Shown here: in pieces, positions 9,492-20,031 of the stretch | Layout of the letters: each line of letters starts with the position of its first letter | How positions within the stretch are numbered: position 1 is the stretch's first letter | Source of the DNA: JACMQX01 sp044225675 | GTDB taxonomy: Bacteria > Pseudomonadota > Gammaproteobacteria > Burkholderiales > Burkholderiaceae_C | Length of the DNA stretch: 64,000 nucleotides | Assembly: GCA_044225675.1 (NCBI GenBank) | Contig: JBGAIH010000010.1 | Span: forward strand, 62,001 to 126,000 | Direction: 5' to 3' | Notes under the pieces: model-generated | Told to the model about the DNA's origin: nothing | Databases searched by the model: none | What the model saw: only the letters and a program-made list of their open reading frames with translations | Program-made: the position numbers and the translations under genes

Positions 9492-9685
9492 AGAGGCACG
9501 AGTCTTACGCTCCCAACCCACGAAACCCGACGGAGTGGGACAAGGTGCAGAGCACGGACGTTGCCGGCAAGCCGCACTTTGACAAGAATACAGGTACCTA
9601 CGTTCCCACTCCGCACACACAAGGTCCGTCGGTGCCCGGTGGCGTCCGACCTGCGACTCCGGGCGAACTTCCTAGGAGGAATTGA
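9492..9685 (+). pseudogene. Orphan Rhs/polymorphic toxin C-terminal tip
   Basis: An open frame without its own start encodes a peptide from HESYAPNPRNPTEWDKVQST to VPGGVRPATPGELPRRN. The 'PTPHTQGP..PGGVRPA' ending is of the kind found at the very end of YD-repeat toxin proteins. It stands between the first immunity-like gene and the Imm53-type gene, with no Rhs core in front. This matches an orphan CT/immunity cassette, left when a new toxin tip recombined onto the Rhs core. The enzymatic class of the tip cannot be told from this piece. Confidence 0.6.
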
Positions 9686-9686
9686 C

Positions 9687-9980
9687 ATGAACACGCTTTC
9701 CCGGCTGTCCCGGTGGTTCCAAGAACAGTGCAACGGCGAGTGGGAGCACACCTACGGTGTTTCTATTGAGACCCTCGACAATCCGGGCTGGGCGGTACGA
9801 ATTGACTTGCGAGAGCTCGACGTCAAGCTGTTGCAGTTCGTACCTCTTCAAGAAGAGCGCAGTGAGGTCAACTGGATCAACTGCAAGGTGGAGCAAGAAG
9901 CCTTTGTTGCTTTCGGTGGGTCTGCGAACCTTGAGGAGATCGTGGCAATCTTCTTGGATTGGGCCGATGGCCGGAGTTGA
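9687..9980 (+). CDS. Imm53-family immunity protein
   Basis: A 97-residue cytosolic protein with a strong RBS (AGGAGGA at 9674-9680) one nucleotide after the orphan toxin tip. The pattern 'W..EQCNGEWEHTYGVSIETLDNPGW' followed by 'VNWINCKVE' and 'LEEIVAIFLDWAD' corresponds to the Imm53 family of contact-toxin immunity proteins. It is presumably the partner of the displaced toxin tip upstream. A fragment of a second copy lies at 10616-10662. Confidence 0.75.
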   Translation: MNTLSRLSRWFQEQCNGEWEHTYGVSIETLDNPGWAVRIDLRELDVKLLQFVPLQEERSEVNWINCKVEQEAFVAFGGSANLEEIVAIFLDWADGRS

Positions 9981-10144
9981 AGCGTGACAACACAACACGG
10001 CATCTCTGGGATGGGCTGAGCACAACTGATGGGTCAATGCGTCGCCAACATTTGGAATCGATGAAGCCGCCTGGCTCAAGGTGGTTTGTTGCGAAGCCTG
10101 GTCACGGGCACGAGAATGGTTGCTGGCATGAGATTCGGCACGCG

Positions 10145-10609
10145 CATCGCCACGGCCTTCATGTACGCCGACGCGGAAGGCGGCCTGCCCGAATGGGCGG
10201 TGCTGGGGTTTGCGGGCCGCCATTGGCGCGAAATCGGATGGCCAGACTGGGAGAGTCATCCTGATGCTTTCTATGCGTTCGTGCCCGAGGCGTTCATCTT
10301 CTATCTGCCGAGCCTCCTGCTCGGAGCGCTGGATGCGCCGCAAGGTCAGTTGCTCGCTGCCGACGCTTGATCGGGGTGTTGGACAGGTCTCCGGAGCCGT
10401 ATCACTGGGACGCGTTCATGACAGCACGGTTGATTGGTTTGGAGCTGCCGGAGTACGAAGCGATGAAGGCGTGGGTTCTATCAAGATCGGGCGTGGTCAG
10501 CACGCATGATGAAGACAGTCTCATGCGCGCCTATGAGACTCTCGATCTGCTGGCACGCGAAGGAGCCAAGCTCCGGCAACTGTTGGGAGGTTCGAACAGT
10601 ATTCCTTGA
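10145..10609 (+). pseudogene. Scrambled Rhs-core fragment joined to a broken DUF6714-like gene
   Basis: Bases 10145-10207 repeat the Rhs core segment at 8223-8290 (TAFMYADAEGGLPEWAVLG), then switch abruptly to a different protein (FAGRHWREIGWPDW, then FVPEAFIFYLPSLLLGALD), which resembles the DUF6714 pattern. That frame stops at 10370. The reading continues one frame over as IGVLDRSPEPYHWDAFMTAR to 10609, so the gene looks cut by a one-base frameshift. The junction suggests recombination between Rhs repeats carried a downstream cargo or immunity-type gene here. Family assignment is tentative; remnant status is well supported. Confidence 0.6.
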
Positions 10610-10615
10610 GAGAAA

Positions 10616-10662
10616 GAGCTCGACGTCAAGCTGTTGCAGTTCGAACCTCTCCAGGAAGAGCG
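10616..10662 (+). repeat. Direct-repeat relic of the Imm53-type gene
   Basis: A 47-bp block nearly identical to 9813-9859 inside the Imm53-type gene (encoding ELDVKLLQFVPLQEER there and ELDVKLLQFEPLQEER here, with three mismatches). It has no start or continuation and ends about 25 bp before the stop of the antiporter subunit G gene. It marks the right boundary of the Rhs island and shows that a second Imm53-like gene once stood here. Confidence 0.85.
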
Positions 10663-10686
10663 AGCCATCTCACCCGCCAGGACGCC

Positions 10687-11091
10687 TCAGGGCACCGGAG
10701 GCGCGGGCGGTGGTGTCGCTGCTGCCTGGGCCGAAGCTGCGCCCACCGGCAGCGGCGGCGGCACGAGGTGCCGCGTGGCCTCGGCCGTGCGCAGGCGGAA
10801 CAGCCCGGTGCGCGCCAGCAGGATGGTGGTGACGGGCACCGTCACCGCCAGGAAGATGATGATCAGCCAGGCCTGCAGCGACAGACCGTTGCCCTGCGCC
10901 GAGAAGTAGACGATGGACGCCAGCGTCACGCACCAGGCCGAGATGCTGAAGGCCAGGGCCGGCGGGTGCATGCGCTGGAAGAAGCTGCGAAACCGCACCA
11001 GGCCCACGGCGGCGGCGAGCGTGAACACGCCGCTGGCGGCCAGCAGCAGCGCCACCGACAGCTCGACCCACAGCGGCAGACTGTCGCTCAT
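10687..11091 (-). CDS. mnhG: Monovalent cation/H+ antiporter subunit G
   Basis: Last subunit of the Mrp/Pha/Mnh multisubunit Na+(K+)/H+ antiporter. It has 134 residues, three predicted membrane helices and the family string AAVGLVRFRSFFQRMHPPAL. The C-terminus is an Ala/Pro-rich tail of about 30 residues (PPPLPVGAASAQAAATPPPA), absent from most homologues and possibly altered by the adjacent Rhs-island boundary. The start overlaps the stop of subunit F (ATGA). Confidence 0.92.
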   Translation of the reverse strand: MSDSLPLWVELSVALLLAASGVFTLAAAVGLVRFRSFFQRMHPPALAFSISAWCVTLASIVYFSAQGNGLSLQAWLIIIFLAVTVPVTTILLARTGLFRLRTAEATRHLVPPPLPVGAASAQAAATPPPAPPVP

Positions 11092-11366
11092 TCGATCACC
11101 TCGCCGCGCAGCAGAAACTTGGCCATCGAGGCCGAGCTGACGAAGCCGAACAGCGCAATCAGCAGCGCCGCCTCGAAGTACACCGTATTGCGGTAGCGGA
11201 TGGCCAGCACCATGAGCATCAGCATGCCGATGGTCCAGATCAGGTCCATCGCCACCACCCGGTCCTGCGCCGAAGGACCGCGCACCATGCGGCCGAGCGC
11301 GAGCGCCATGGCGATCACGTAGCAGGCGAGGGTGAAGACGATGGCGGCGAACAGCAGAGCGCTCAT
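11088..11366 (-). CDS. mnhF: Monovalent cation/H+ antiporter subunit F
   Basis: A 92-residue subunit of the Mrp antiporter with three membrane helices; the motif MVRGPSAQDRVVAMDLIWTI is diagnostic. It is coupled to subunit G by an ATGA overlap. A 148-bp spacer separates it from subunit E, which is long for this otherwise tightly packed operon. The spacer is rich in ATGCAT/CATGG words and holds no convincing gene. Confidence 0.93.
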   Translation of the reverse strand: MSALLFAAIVFTLACYVIAMALALGRMVRGPSAQDRVVAMDLIWTIGMLMLMVLAIRYRNTVYFEAALLIALFGFVSSASMAKFLLRGEVIE

Positions 11367-11514
11367 GGCAGGACTCCCTTTGTGGAACTCGGGGCGGAAA
11401 GCCGGGGTGAACCCGTGGCGGATGTCATGGCGAGGTGCATGGGTAGGTGCATGGCGATGACTGTGGTGATATGCATAGAGACATGACGGTGCCCTGGCGA
11501 AGGCGCAGAGGCTT

Positions 11515-12081
11515 TCATGGCCGCGCAGCTCCCTCGAAGATCTCGATCAGCGGCCGTTCGTAGCGCGACTTGATCAGCGCCACTTCGGCCTCGGCTTCGT
11601 GCAGGTCGAAGATGTGCACGATCAGCGCGCTGCGGTCGAGCGCCATTTCGGACCAGACCGTGCCCGGGATGACGCACATGATGGCCGCGAGCACGGCCAG
11701 GCCGCTGGGGTCGCGCAAGTCGAGCGGTACCGTGATGAAGCCGCCAGCTGGTGCTTCGCGCGCGAGCGTGGCCCGCAGCACGCGCCAGTTGGAGACGATC
11801 ACGTCGCCCCCCACGCGCAGGAACAGCCCGAGCGCCACGGCCGGGGCGTGCAGACGCACCGGCGTGGGCCGCAGCGGCCGCGCGAGCAGGGGCGCGCCGA
11901 TGCCCAGCGCTGCCGCCATGAGGAACTGGCCGGCGCCCCAGGTGTTGTTCAGCACAAGCCAGAGCGCCGCCAGCGCCAGCGACAGCCAGGGCGCGGGCAG
12001 CAGGCGGGCCAGGGGGCGTGGCGCCGGGGCGGGACGCGGGGCGGCGGTGGGGGGCGCGGAGCCGGTGTCGGGGCGGTTCAT
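11515..12081 (-). CDS. mnhE: Monovalent cation/H+ antiporter subunit E
   Basis: A 188-residue subunit of the Mrp antiporter. The start MNRPDTG at 12081 overlaps the stop of subunit D. After a Pro/Ala-rich cytoplasmic leader of about 25 residues come two membrane segments and the conserved cytoplasmic part (ITVPLDLRDPSGLAVLAAIM, CVIPGTVWSEMALDRSALIV, HIFDLHEAEAEVALIKSRYE). Confidence 0.93.
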   Translation of the reverse strand: MNRPDTGSAPPTAAPRPAPAPRPLARLLPAPWLSLALAALWLVLNNTWGAGQFLMAAALGIGAPLLARPLRPTPVRLHAPAVALGLFLRVGGDVIVSNWRVLRATLAREAPAGGFITVPLDLRDPSGLAVLAAIMCVIPGTVWSEMALDRSALIVHIFDLHEAEAEVALIKSRYERPLIEIFEGAARP

Positions 12082-13892
12082 CGGCCCTCCTGCGTGGCGT
12101 TGCCCGTTGCCGGGCGCTCCGCTGTGTCGCGCAGCGCGGCCTTGGGCCGGGCGGGCGGCGGTGCCACGCCCAGGCGCTGCGCATTGGTGTGCGTGGCCTT
12201 GGGCTGGGCCGCCATCACCGCGTCCACGTAGCCGCCTGGCGCATGCAGCCCGGCGGCGGTGGCGCGGGCGTAGGCCAGCACCGGCTCGGCCTGCAGCGTG
12301 AGCGCCACGCACAGGCTGGCGAGCAGCGCGATGGGCAGGTACTCGGCCACGCGCGCCACCGGCGCGGCGCGGCCCAGCGGCGACCAGAACAGCCGGATGC
12401 CGGCGCGCGACAGCGCCACCAGCGCCACCAGCCCGGAGCCGACCACGAGGGCCAGCAGCAGCCAGTGTGCGGACGGCACGCCGGTGCGCGCCGCCGGTTG
12501 CAGCAGCGCCGAGAGCATGGCCACCTTGCCGATGAAGCCCGACAGCGGCGGCAGGCCGGCGACCAGCAGCGTGCAGGCGATGAAGGCCGCGCCCAGCAGC
12601 GCGGTGGCGGCCGGGATCGGCCGGCCGATCAGCGCCTGTTCGCGTTCGTCGAGGTTGGTGTCTTCGTCCAGTTCCTGGCCGGCCAGGGCAAAGGGCAGGT
12701 GGTCTTCCTCGTCCTCGGGCGCGGTCGTGGCGGCGGGGTCGCTAGCGCGTGAGCGGTCGAGCAGTTCGGTGAGCAGGAAGAAGGCCGCAATGGCAAAGGT
12801 CGATGCCGGCAGGTAGTACAGCAGGCTGGCGGTGGCGCCCGGTCGCGCCACGCCGGCCATGGCCATGAGCGTGCCCGACGAGACGATCACCGCAAAGCCT
12901 GCGAGCCGCGCCGGCCGCTGGGACGCCAGCAGGCCGATGGCGCCGAAGGCCAGCGTCGCCATGCCGCCCCACAGCAGCCAGTCGGTGCCGAAGCCGGCCG
13001 ACGCGCCCGCCTGCGCCGAAAACAGCAGGGTCGACAGCCGCAGCAGCACGTAGATGCCGACCTTGGTGAGCAGTGCAAATACCGCTGCCGACGGCGCGCT
13101 CGCCGCTGCGTAGGCCGGCACCAGCCAGAAATTGAGCGGCCACATCGCGGCCTTGGCGAGGAACGCGGTTGCCAGCACGGCGCAGCCTGCGTGCAGCAGC
13201 GGCCGGTCTGCGGCGGCCACCTGCGGAATGCGCGCGGCCAGATCCGCCATGTTGAGCGTGCCGGTGACGCCGTAGATCATCGACGCGCCCACGAGGAACA
13301 GCGACGAGGCCACCAGGTTGATGGTGATGTAGTGCAGCCCCGCGCGCACCCGCGACGGTCCCGAGCCATGCAGCAGCAGGCCATAGGAGGCCGCCAGCAT
13401 CACCTCGAAGAACACGAACAGGTTGAACAGGTCGCCGGTGAGGAAGGCGCCGTTGATGCCCATGATCTGCACCTGGAACAGCACATGGAAATGCGCGCCG
13501 GCCTTGTGCCAGCGCACCAGCGCGAACAGCAGCGCCATGAGTGCCACCACGGCGGCCACCGCGAGCATCAGCGCCGACAGGCGGTCGAGCACGAGCACGA
13601 TGCCCCAGGGCGCCTCCCAGTTCGACAGCAGGTAGACCCAGGTGGCGCTCTTTGTGGCGGCGGCGGCCGGGCCTGCCGGCGGCGACACCCCCGCCGCCTG
13701 CGCCAGCAGCAGCAGGGCCACTCCGAGGTTGGCCGCCGTTGCGGACAGACCGATCGTGCCCTTGACGCGGTGGCGCTGGTCGCCTGGCAGCAGCAGCACG
13801 GCCGCCGCCAGCAGGGGCAGCAGGATGGGGGCGATGATCAGATGCGGCATCGCGGCGTCGAGCACCATGCGCAGCAGGCCGTCGGTGCTCAT
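12078..13892 (-). CDS. mnhD: Monovalent cation/H+ antiporter subunit D
   Basis: A proton-translocating antiporter module homologous to NADH dehydrogenase subunits NuoL/M/N. The 604-residue protein has about 14 hydrophobic segments and conserved intramembrane charges in GDLFNLFVFFEVMLAASYGLL and FLAKAAMWPLNFWLVPAYA. A charged insert, DEEDHLPFALAGQELDEDTN, lies in the last third before the helix beginning AATALLGAAF. Stop and start codons overlap the flanking subunit genes. Confidence 0.95.
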   Translation of the reverse strand: MSTDGLLRMVLDAAMPHLIIAPILLPLLAAAVLLLPGDQRHRVKGTIGLSATAANLGVALLLLAQAAGVSPPAGPAAAATKSATWVYLLSNWEAPWGIVLVLDRLSALMLAVAAVVALMALLFALVRWHKAGAHFHVLFQVQIMGINGAFLTGDLFNLFVFFEVMLAASYGLLLHGSGPSRVRAGLHYITINLVASSLFLVGASMIYGVTGTLNMADLAARIPQVAAADRPLLHAGCAVLATAFLAKAAMWPLNFWLVPAYAAASAPSAAVFALLTKVGIYVLLRLSTLLFSAQAGASAGFGTDWLLWGGMATLAFGAIGLLASQRPARLAGFAVIVSSGTLMAMAGVARPGATASLLYYLPASTFAIAAFFLLTELLDRSRASDPAATTAPEDEEDHLPFALAGQELDEDTNLDEREQALIGRPIPAATALLGAAFIACTLLVAGLPPLSGFIGKVAMLSALLQPAARTGVPSAHWLLLALVVGSGLVALVALSRAGIRLFWSPLGRAAPVARVAEYLPIALLASLCVALTLQAEPVLAYARATAAGLHAPGGYVDAVMAAQPKATHTNAQRLGVAPPPARPKAALRDTAERPATGNATQEGR

Positions 13893-14298
13893 CGGCGGTC
13901 CTCCGGCGGCGGGTCCTGCTCGTCGCCCTGGCCGTCCACGTGGTCGTTGCCGAAGAAGCCGCGCTGCGCCAGCAGCACCACGAGGAACAGCGCCGTCATG
14001 GCAAAGCCGATCACGATGGCCGTGAGCACGAGCGCCTGCGGCATCGGGTCGGTGTAGTTGAGCAGGTCGGGCGGCACGCCGGGCGCCAGCACCGGCTCGC
14101 TGTCCACCGCCAGCCGCCCGGTGCTGAAGATGAACAGGTTGACGCCGTAGCCGAGCAGCGACAGGCCCATGATGACCTGGTAGGTGCGCGGACGCAGCAG
14201 CAGCCAGACGCCGCAGGCCGTGAGCACGCCGATGGCCAGCGCCAGTACCGCTTCCATGGACAGCAGCGCGGACATCAGCGAGGACATCAGCGAGGACA

Positions 14299-14299
<1 letters not shown>
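13889..14299 (-). CDS. mnhC: Monovalent cation/H+ antiporter subunit C
   Basis: NuoK-like subunit of the Mrp antiporter with three membrane helices; YQVIMGLSLLGYGVNLFIFS is the family core and the TDPMPQALVLTAIVIGFAMT motif follows. The ATG at 14299 shares a base with the subunit A stop (TGATG). Between this ATG and the conserved MEAVLALAIG lies a 12-bp repeat (GACATCAGCGAG on the plus strand) encoding repeats of Met-Ser-Ser-Leu. That places several in-frame ATG codons before the conserved start; the true start could be 14257. Confidence 0.92.
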
Positions 14300-17304
<3,005 letters not shown>

Positions 17305-17556
17305 CGCAGGGGCATGGCAGGGTCTGGCAAGGGGGAGGGCCCTATTGTGGCGGACACGCGGCGCGACGCCTGCCAAGCCCGCTTGCGACGCGGGGTCGGA
17401 TGCGCCGTCAGCGCGATGTCAGTGGGAAGGGGCGCCGTCGTCCGCGACGTTGTGCGCGCTGAATGCGCTGTGGCTGGCTGCGCTGAATGCGATCTGGCCG
17501 GCCGTTCGCAGGCGTTGTGTCGCGCGAGTGCGAAGCCGCGCGCGCTCAGCCGGCCC
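17305..17556 (-). other. Intergenic region upstream of the Mrp operon
   Basis: A 252-bp gap between the start of mnhA and the end of the TolC gene, both on the minus strand. It should hold the Mrp operon promoter. It contains no convincing ORF; GCGC and CTGAATGCGMT-like words recur around 17458-17490. No recognised regulator site or terminator was found. Confidence 0.4.
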
Positions 17557-18879
17557 TCAGCGGGCCAGCACGGCGTTGATGTCGGCGAGGTCTTCGGGCC
17601 TGAGCGAGCCGTTGGCCAGGCGCAGGCGCAGGTTGCCCAGCAGCACGTTGTAGCGGGCCTGGGCGAGGTCGCGCTTGGTCTGGAACAGCTGGCTCTGCGC
17701 ATTGAGCACGTCGATGTTGATGCGCACGCCCACCTGGTAGCCGAGCTTGTTGGCGTCGAGCGCGCTCTGGCTGGACGCTTCGGCCGCTTCCAGAGCTTTG
17801 ACCTGGCCCAGCCCCGACTGCACGCCGAAGAAGGCGCTGCGCACCGACTGCGCCACGTTGCGGCGGGTCGCGTCGAGGTCGCTGCGCGCCTTGTCTTCGA
17901 GCGCCAGCGTTTCCTTGATGCGGTTCTGCGTGGCAAAGCCGGCGAACAGCGGCAGGTTCAGCGCCAGGCCGACCGTGCCGGCCGTGTTGCGCGTGCCCAC
18001 GGCCACCGTGTTGTTGCCGTTCGGATTGCGGGTCACGGTGTAGCTGGCCGTCAGGTCGATCGTCGGCTTGTGGCCGGCCTCGGCCTTCTGCGTCTCGAGC
18101 TGCGCCACGTCGACGGCCAGGCGCGCCTGCTGCACGGCCGGGCTTGCGTCTTCCGACATCGTGACCCAGGCGTTCACGTCATTGGGCTGCGGCATCGGCA
18201 GCGCGGCAGGGATGAGGATCGGGTTGGGCTGCGAGTTCTGCCGGCCCACGAGCGTGTCGAGCGCGAGCTTCTTGACGCGCAGGTCGTTCTCGGCGGCGAT
18301 CTCCTGCGCGACGACGAGGTCGTAGCGCGCCTGCGCCTCGCGGCTGTCGGTGACGGTGGAGGTGCCGACCTCGAAGTTGCGCTTGGCCGCAGCCAGCTGC
18401 TCGCTCACGGCGGCCTTCTGCGCGCGCACGAAGGCCAGCGTGTCCTGCGCCGCCAGCACGTCGAAATAGGCCTGGCTCACGCGCAGCACGAGGTCCTGCT
18501 CGGCCGCGCGCAGCTGCGCCTGGGCGATGTCGACCTGCTTGAGGCTCTGATCGTAGGTGGCCTTGTTGGCCGGCCGGTACAGCGGCTGGGACGCGCTCAC
18601 GCCCACGTTCTGCGTGGGATAGGTGCGGTCGATCGCCGGCACCGTCACGTCGAGGTTGGTGCGCGAGTAGCCCGCCGTCAGGCCGGCCTGCGGCAGGATG
18701 CCGGCCTTGGCCTGAGCGGCCCGCGCGAGGTTGGCGTCGTACTGGGACTTGGCGGACTGCCAGGTGGCGTCGAAGGCGCGGGCCGATTCGTACAGCTGCA
18801 GCAGGTTCTCGGCCTGTGCGCTGGAGGCAAAGGCCAGACCCAGGGCAATCGACAGGGGAAGCAGTCGCGACACTTTCAT
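17557..18879 (-). CDS. tolC: TolC-family outer membrane efflux protein
   Basis: Outer membrane channel of tripartite efflux. The start at 18879 gives a clear signal peptide (MKVSRLLPLSIALGLAFASS, cleavage after AQA). The mature protein has the two OEP repeats, beginning ENLLQLYESARAFDATWQSA and with the internal YDLVVAQEIAAENDLRVKK. Length is 440 residues, normal for TolC. It ends the cluster headed by the TetR-RND operon on the same strand, and is likely the outer membrane partner of that pump. Confidence 0.94.
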   Translation of the reverse strand: MKVSRLLPLSIALGLAFASSAQAENLLQLYESARAFDATWQSAKSQYDANLARAAQAKAGILPQAGLTAGYSRTNLDVTVPAIDRTYPTQNVGVSASQPLYRPANKATYDQSLKQVDIAQAQLRAAEQDLVLRVSQAYFDVLAAQDTLAFVRAQKAAVSEQLAAAKRNFEVGTSTVTDSREAQARYDLVVAQEIAAENDLRVKKLALDTLVGRQNSQPNPILIPAALPMPQPNDVNAWVTMSEDASPAVQQARLAVDVAQLETQKAEAGHKPTIDLTASYTVTRNPNGNNTVAVGTRNTAGTVGLALNLPLFAGFATQNRIKETLALEDKARSDLDATRRNVAQSVRSAFFGVQSGLGQVKALEAAEASSQSALDANKLGYQVGVRINIDVLNAQSQLFQTKRDLAQARYNVLLGNLRLRLANGSLRPEDLADINAVLAR

Positions 18880-18910
18880 GATGGTCCTGTAGGTGAATCC
18901 GTGAATGCGT

Positions 18911-19276
18911 TCAGTACCGGGGCACGCCCGCGTCGCGCTCGGCCGACCAGGCGTCGATGCCACCGGCGATGTTGGCCACGTGGGCAAAGCCGTTCTGTGC
19001 GAGGAACATCGCGACCCGCTGGCTGCGCGCGCCGTGGTGGCACAGGCAGGCGATGGGCGTGTCGGGGTCGAGCTCGCCCAGGCGGGCGGGGACGTCGTTC
19101 ATGGGGATCGCCACGAGCGTGAAGCCGTCGGGCGTGACGCTCGCGGTCTGGCGCTCCCAGGCCTCGCGCACGTCGAGCACGACCGGACCGCCGGACGAAC
19201 CAGTTGCCGGGCTGGCGGCCGTGCCGGCAGCCTCAAGCCAGTCGCTGAATTGGGAGGGGCGGACCTGAGGGATCAT
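18911..19276 (-). CDS. Rhodanese-like domain protein
   Basis: A single-domain sulfurtransferase-type protein of 121 residues. The rhodanese signature is complete: VVLDVREAWER, then the active-site loop CLCHHGARS with Cys79, and the C-terminal NIAGGIDAWS. It probably acts in the cytoplasm; the physiological acceptor is unknown. It lies between the isoaspartate methyltransferase and tolC genes, 31 nt before the tolC start, an arrangement I recall from other Comamonadaceae. Confidence 0.93.
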   Translation of the reverse strand: MIPQVRPSQFSDWLEAAGTAASPATGSSGGPVVLDVREAWERQTASVTPDGFTLVAIPMNDVPARLGELDPDTPIACLCHHGARSQRVAMFLAQNGFAHVANIAGGIDAWSAERDAGVPRY

Positions 19277-19328
19277 GGAGGGGGCAGGCTGGGTTCGGAG
19301 GAGGACCGGGTGGACGCGGCGCGGCGAC

Positions 19329-20003
19329 TCAGAAGTTGAACTTCGAAGGTGCCGGAAAGTTCAACAGGCGCGGCGCCACCGTGTCCCAGGGCTGCTCGAC
19401 GCGGGTGCCCGTGCCTTCGGTGCGGGTGACGAAGGTGGCGCGCATCATCGGCTCGTCGCCGACGATCGCTGCCAGCCGGCCCCCCGGATTGAGCAGGCTC
19501 ACCAGGGCCGGCGGCACGTGGTCGACCGAGCCGCTCAGCAGGATCACGTCGAACGGGCCGTCCTGGATCGCGGCGGCGCCGTCGGCATGGCGCACTTCCA
19601 CGTTGGTGACGCCGGCCTTCTGCAGGTTCTCGCGGGCCAGGCGGGCCAGCGTGGCGTCGATCTCGAGCGTGAGCACCTGCCGGGCGCTGGCGGCCAGCAG
19701 CGCGGCCATGTAGCCGGAGCCGGCGCCGATCTCGAGCACCTTGTCGGTCTTCTTCACGTGCAGGTCCTGCAGCAGCCGGGCCTCGACGCGGGGCGCCAGC
19801 ATGCACTGGCCGGCGGCGCCGCCGTTCTGCAGCGGGATTTCCATGTCGACGAAGGCCAGCGCCTTGTGCGCCAGCGGCACGAAGTCCTCGCGCTTGACGG
19901 CCGACAGCAGTTCCAGCACGCCCAGGTCGAGCACGTCCCAGGGGCGGATCTGCTGCTCGATCATGTTGAAGCGGGCTTGTTCGAGGGAGGAGGAAGTGGT
20001 CAT
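19329..20003 (-). CDS. pcm: Protein-L-isoaspartate O-methyltransferase family protein
   Basis: SAM-dependent methyltransferase of the PIMT family, which starts repair of isoaspartyl residues. The 224-residue protein has the SAM-binding motif I VLEIGAGSGYMAALLA, the acidic motif II LTLEIDATLARLARENL and motif III FDVILLSGSVDHVPPAL. The N-terminal RFNMIEQQIRPWDVLD matches the subgroup found upstream of tolC in betaproteobacteria, whose activity on isoaspartate is less certain than that of E. coli Pcm. It sits 28 nt after the RND pump gene. Confidence 0.9.
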   Translation of the reverse strand: MTTSSSLEQARFNMIEQQIRPWDVLDLGVLELLSAVKREDFVPLAHKALAFVDMEIPLQNGGAAGQCMLAPRVEARLLQDLHVKKTDKVLEIGAGSGYMAALLAASARQVLTLEIDATLARLARENLQKAGVTNVEVRHADGAAAIQDGPFDVILLSGSVDHVPPALVSLLNPGGRLAAIVGDEPMMRATFVTRTEGTGTRVEQPWDTVAPRLLNFPAPSKFNF

Positions 20004-20031
20004 GGTGGGCTCTTCAGCTTCGGAAAGACAG

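Noticed and set aside
11363..11515. A coding extension between antiporter subunits E and F
   Set aside because: The 148-bp spacer gives only a His/Met/Pro-rich shadow peptide; no subunit is missing from the operon.
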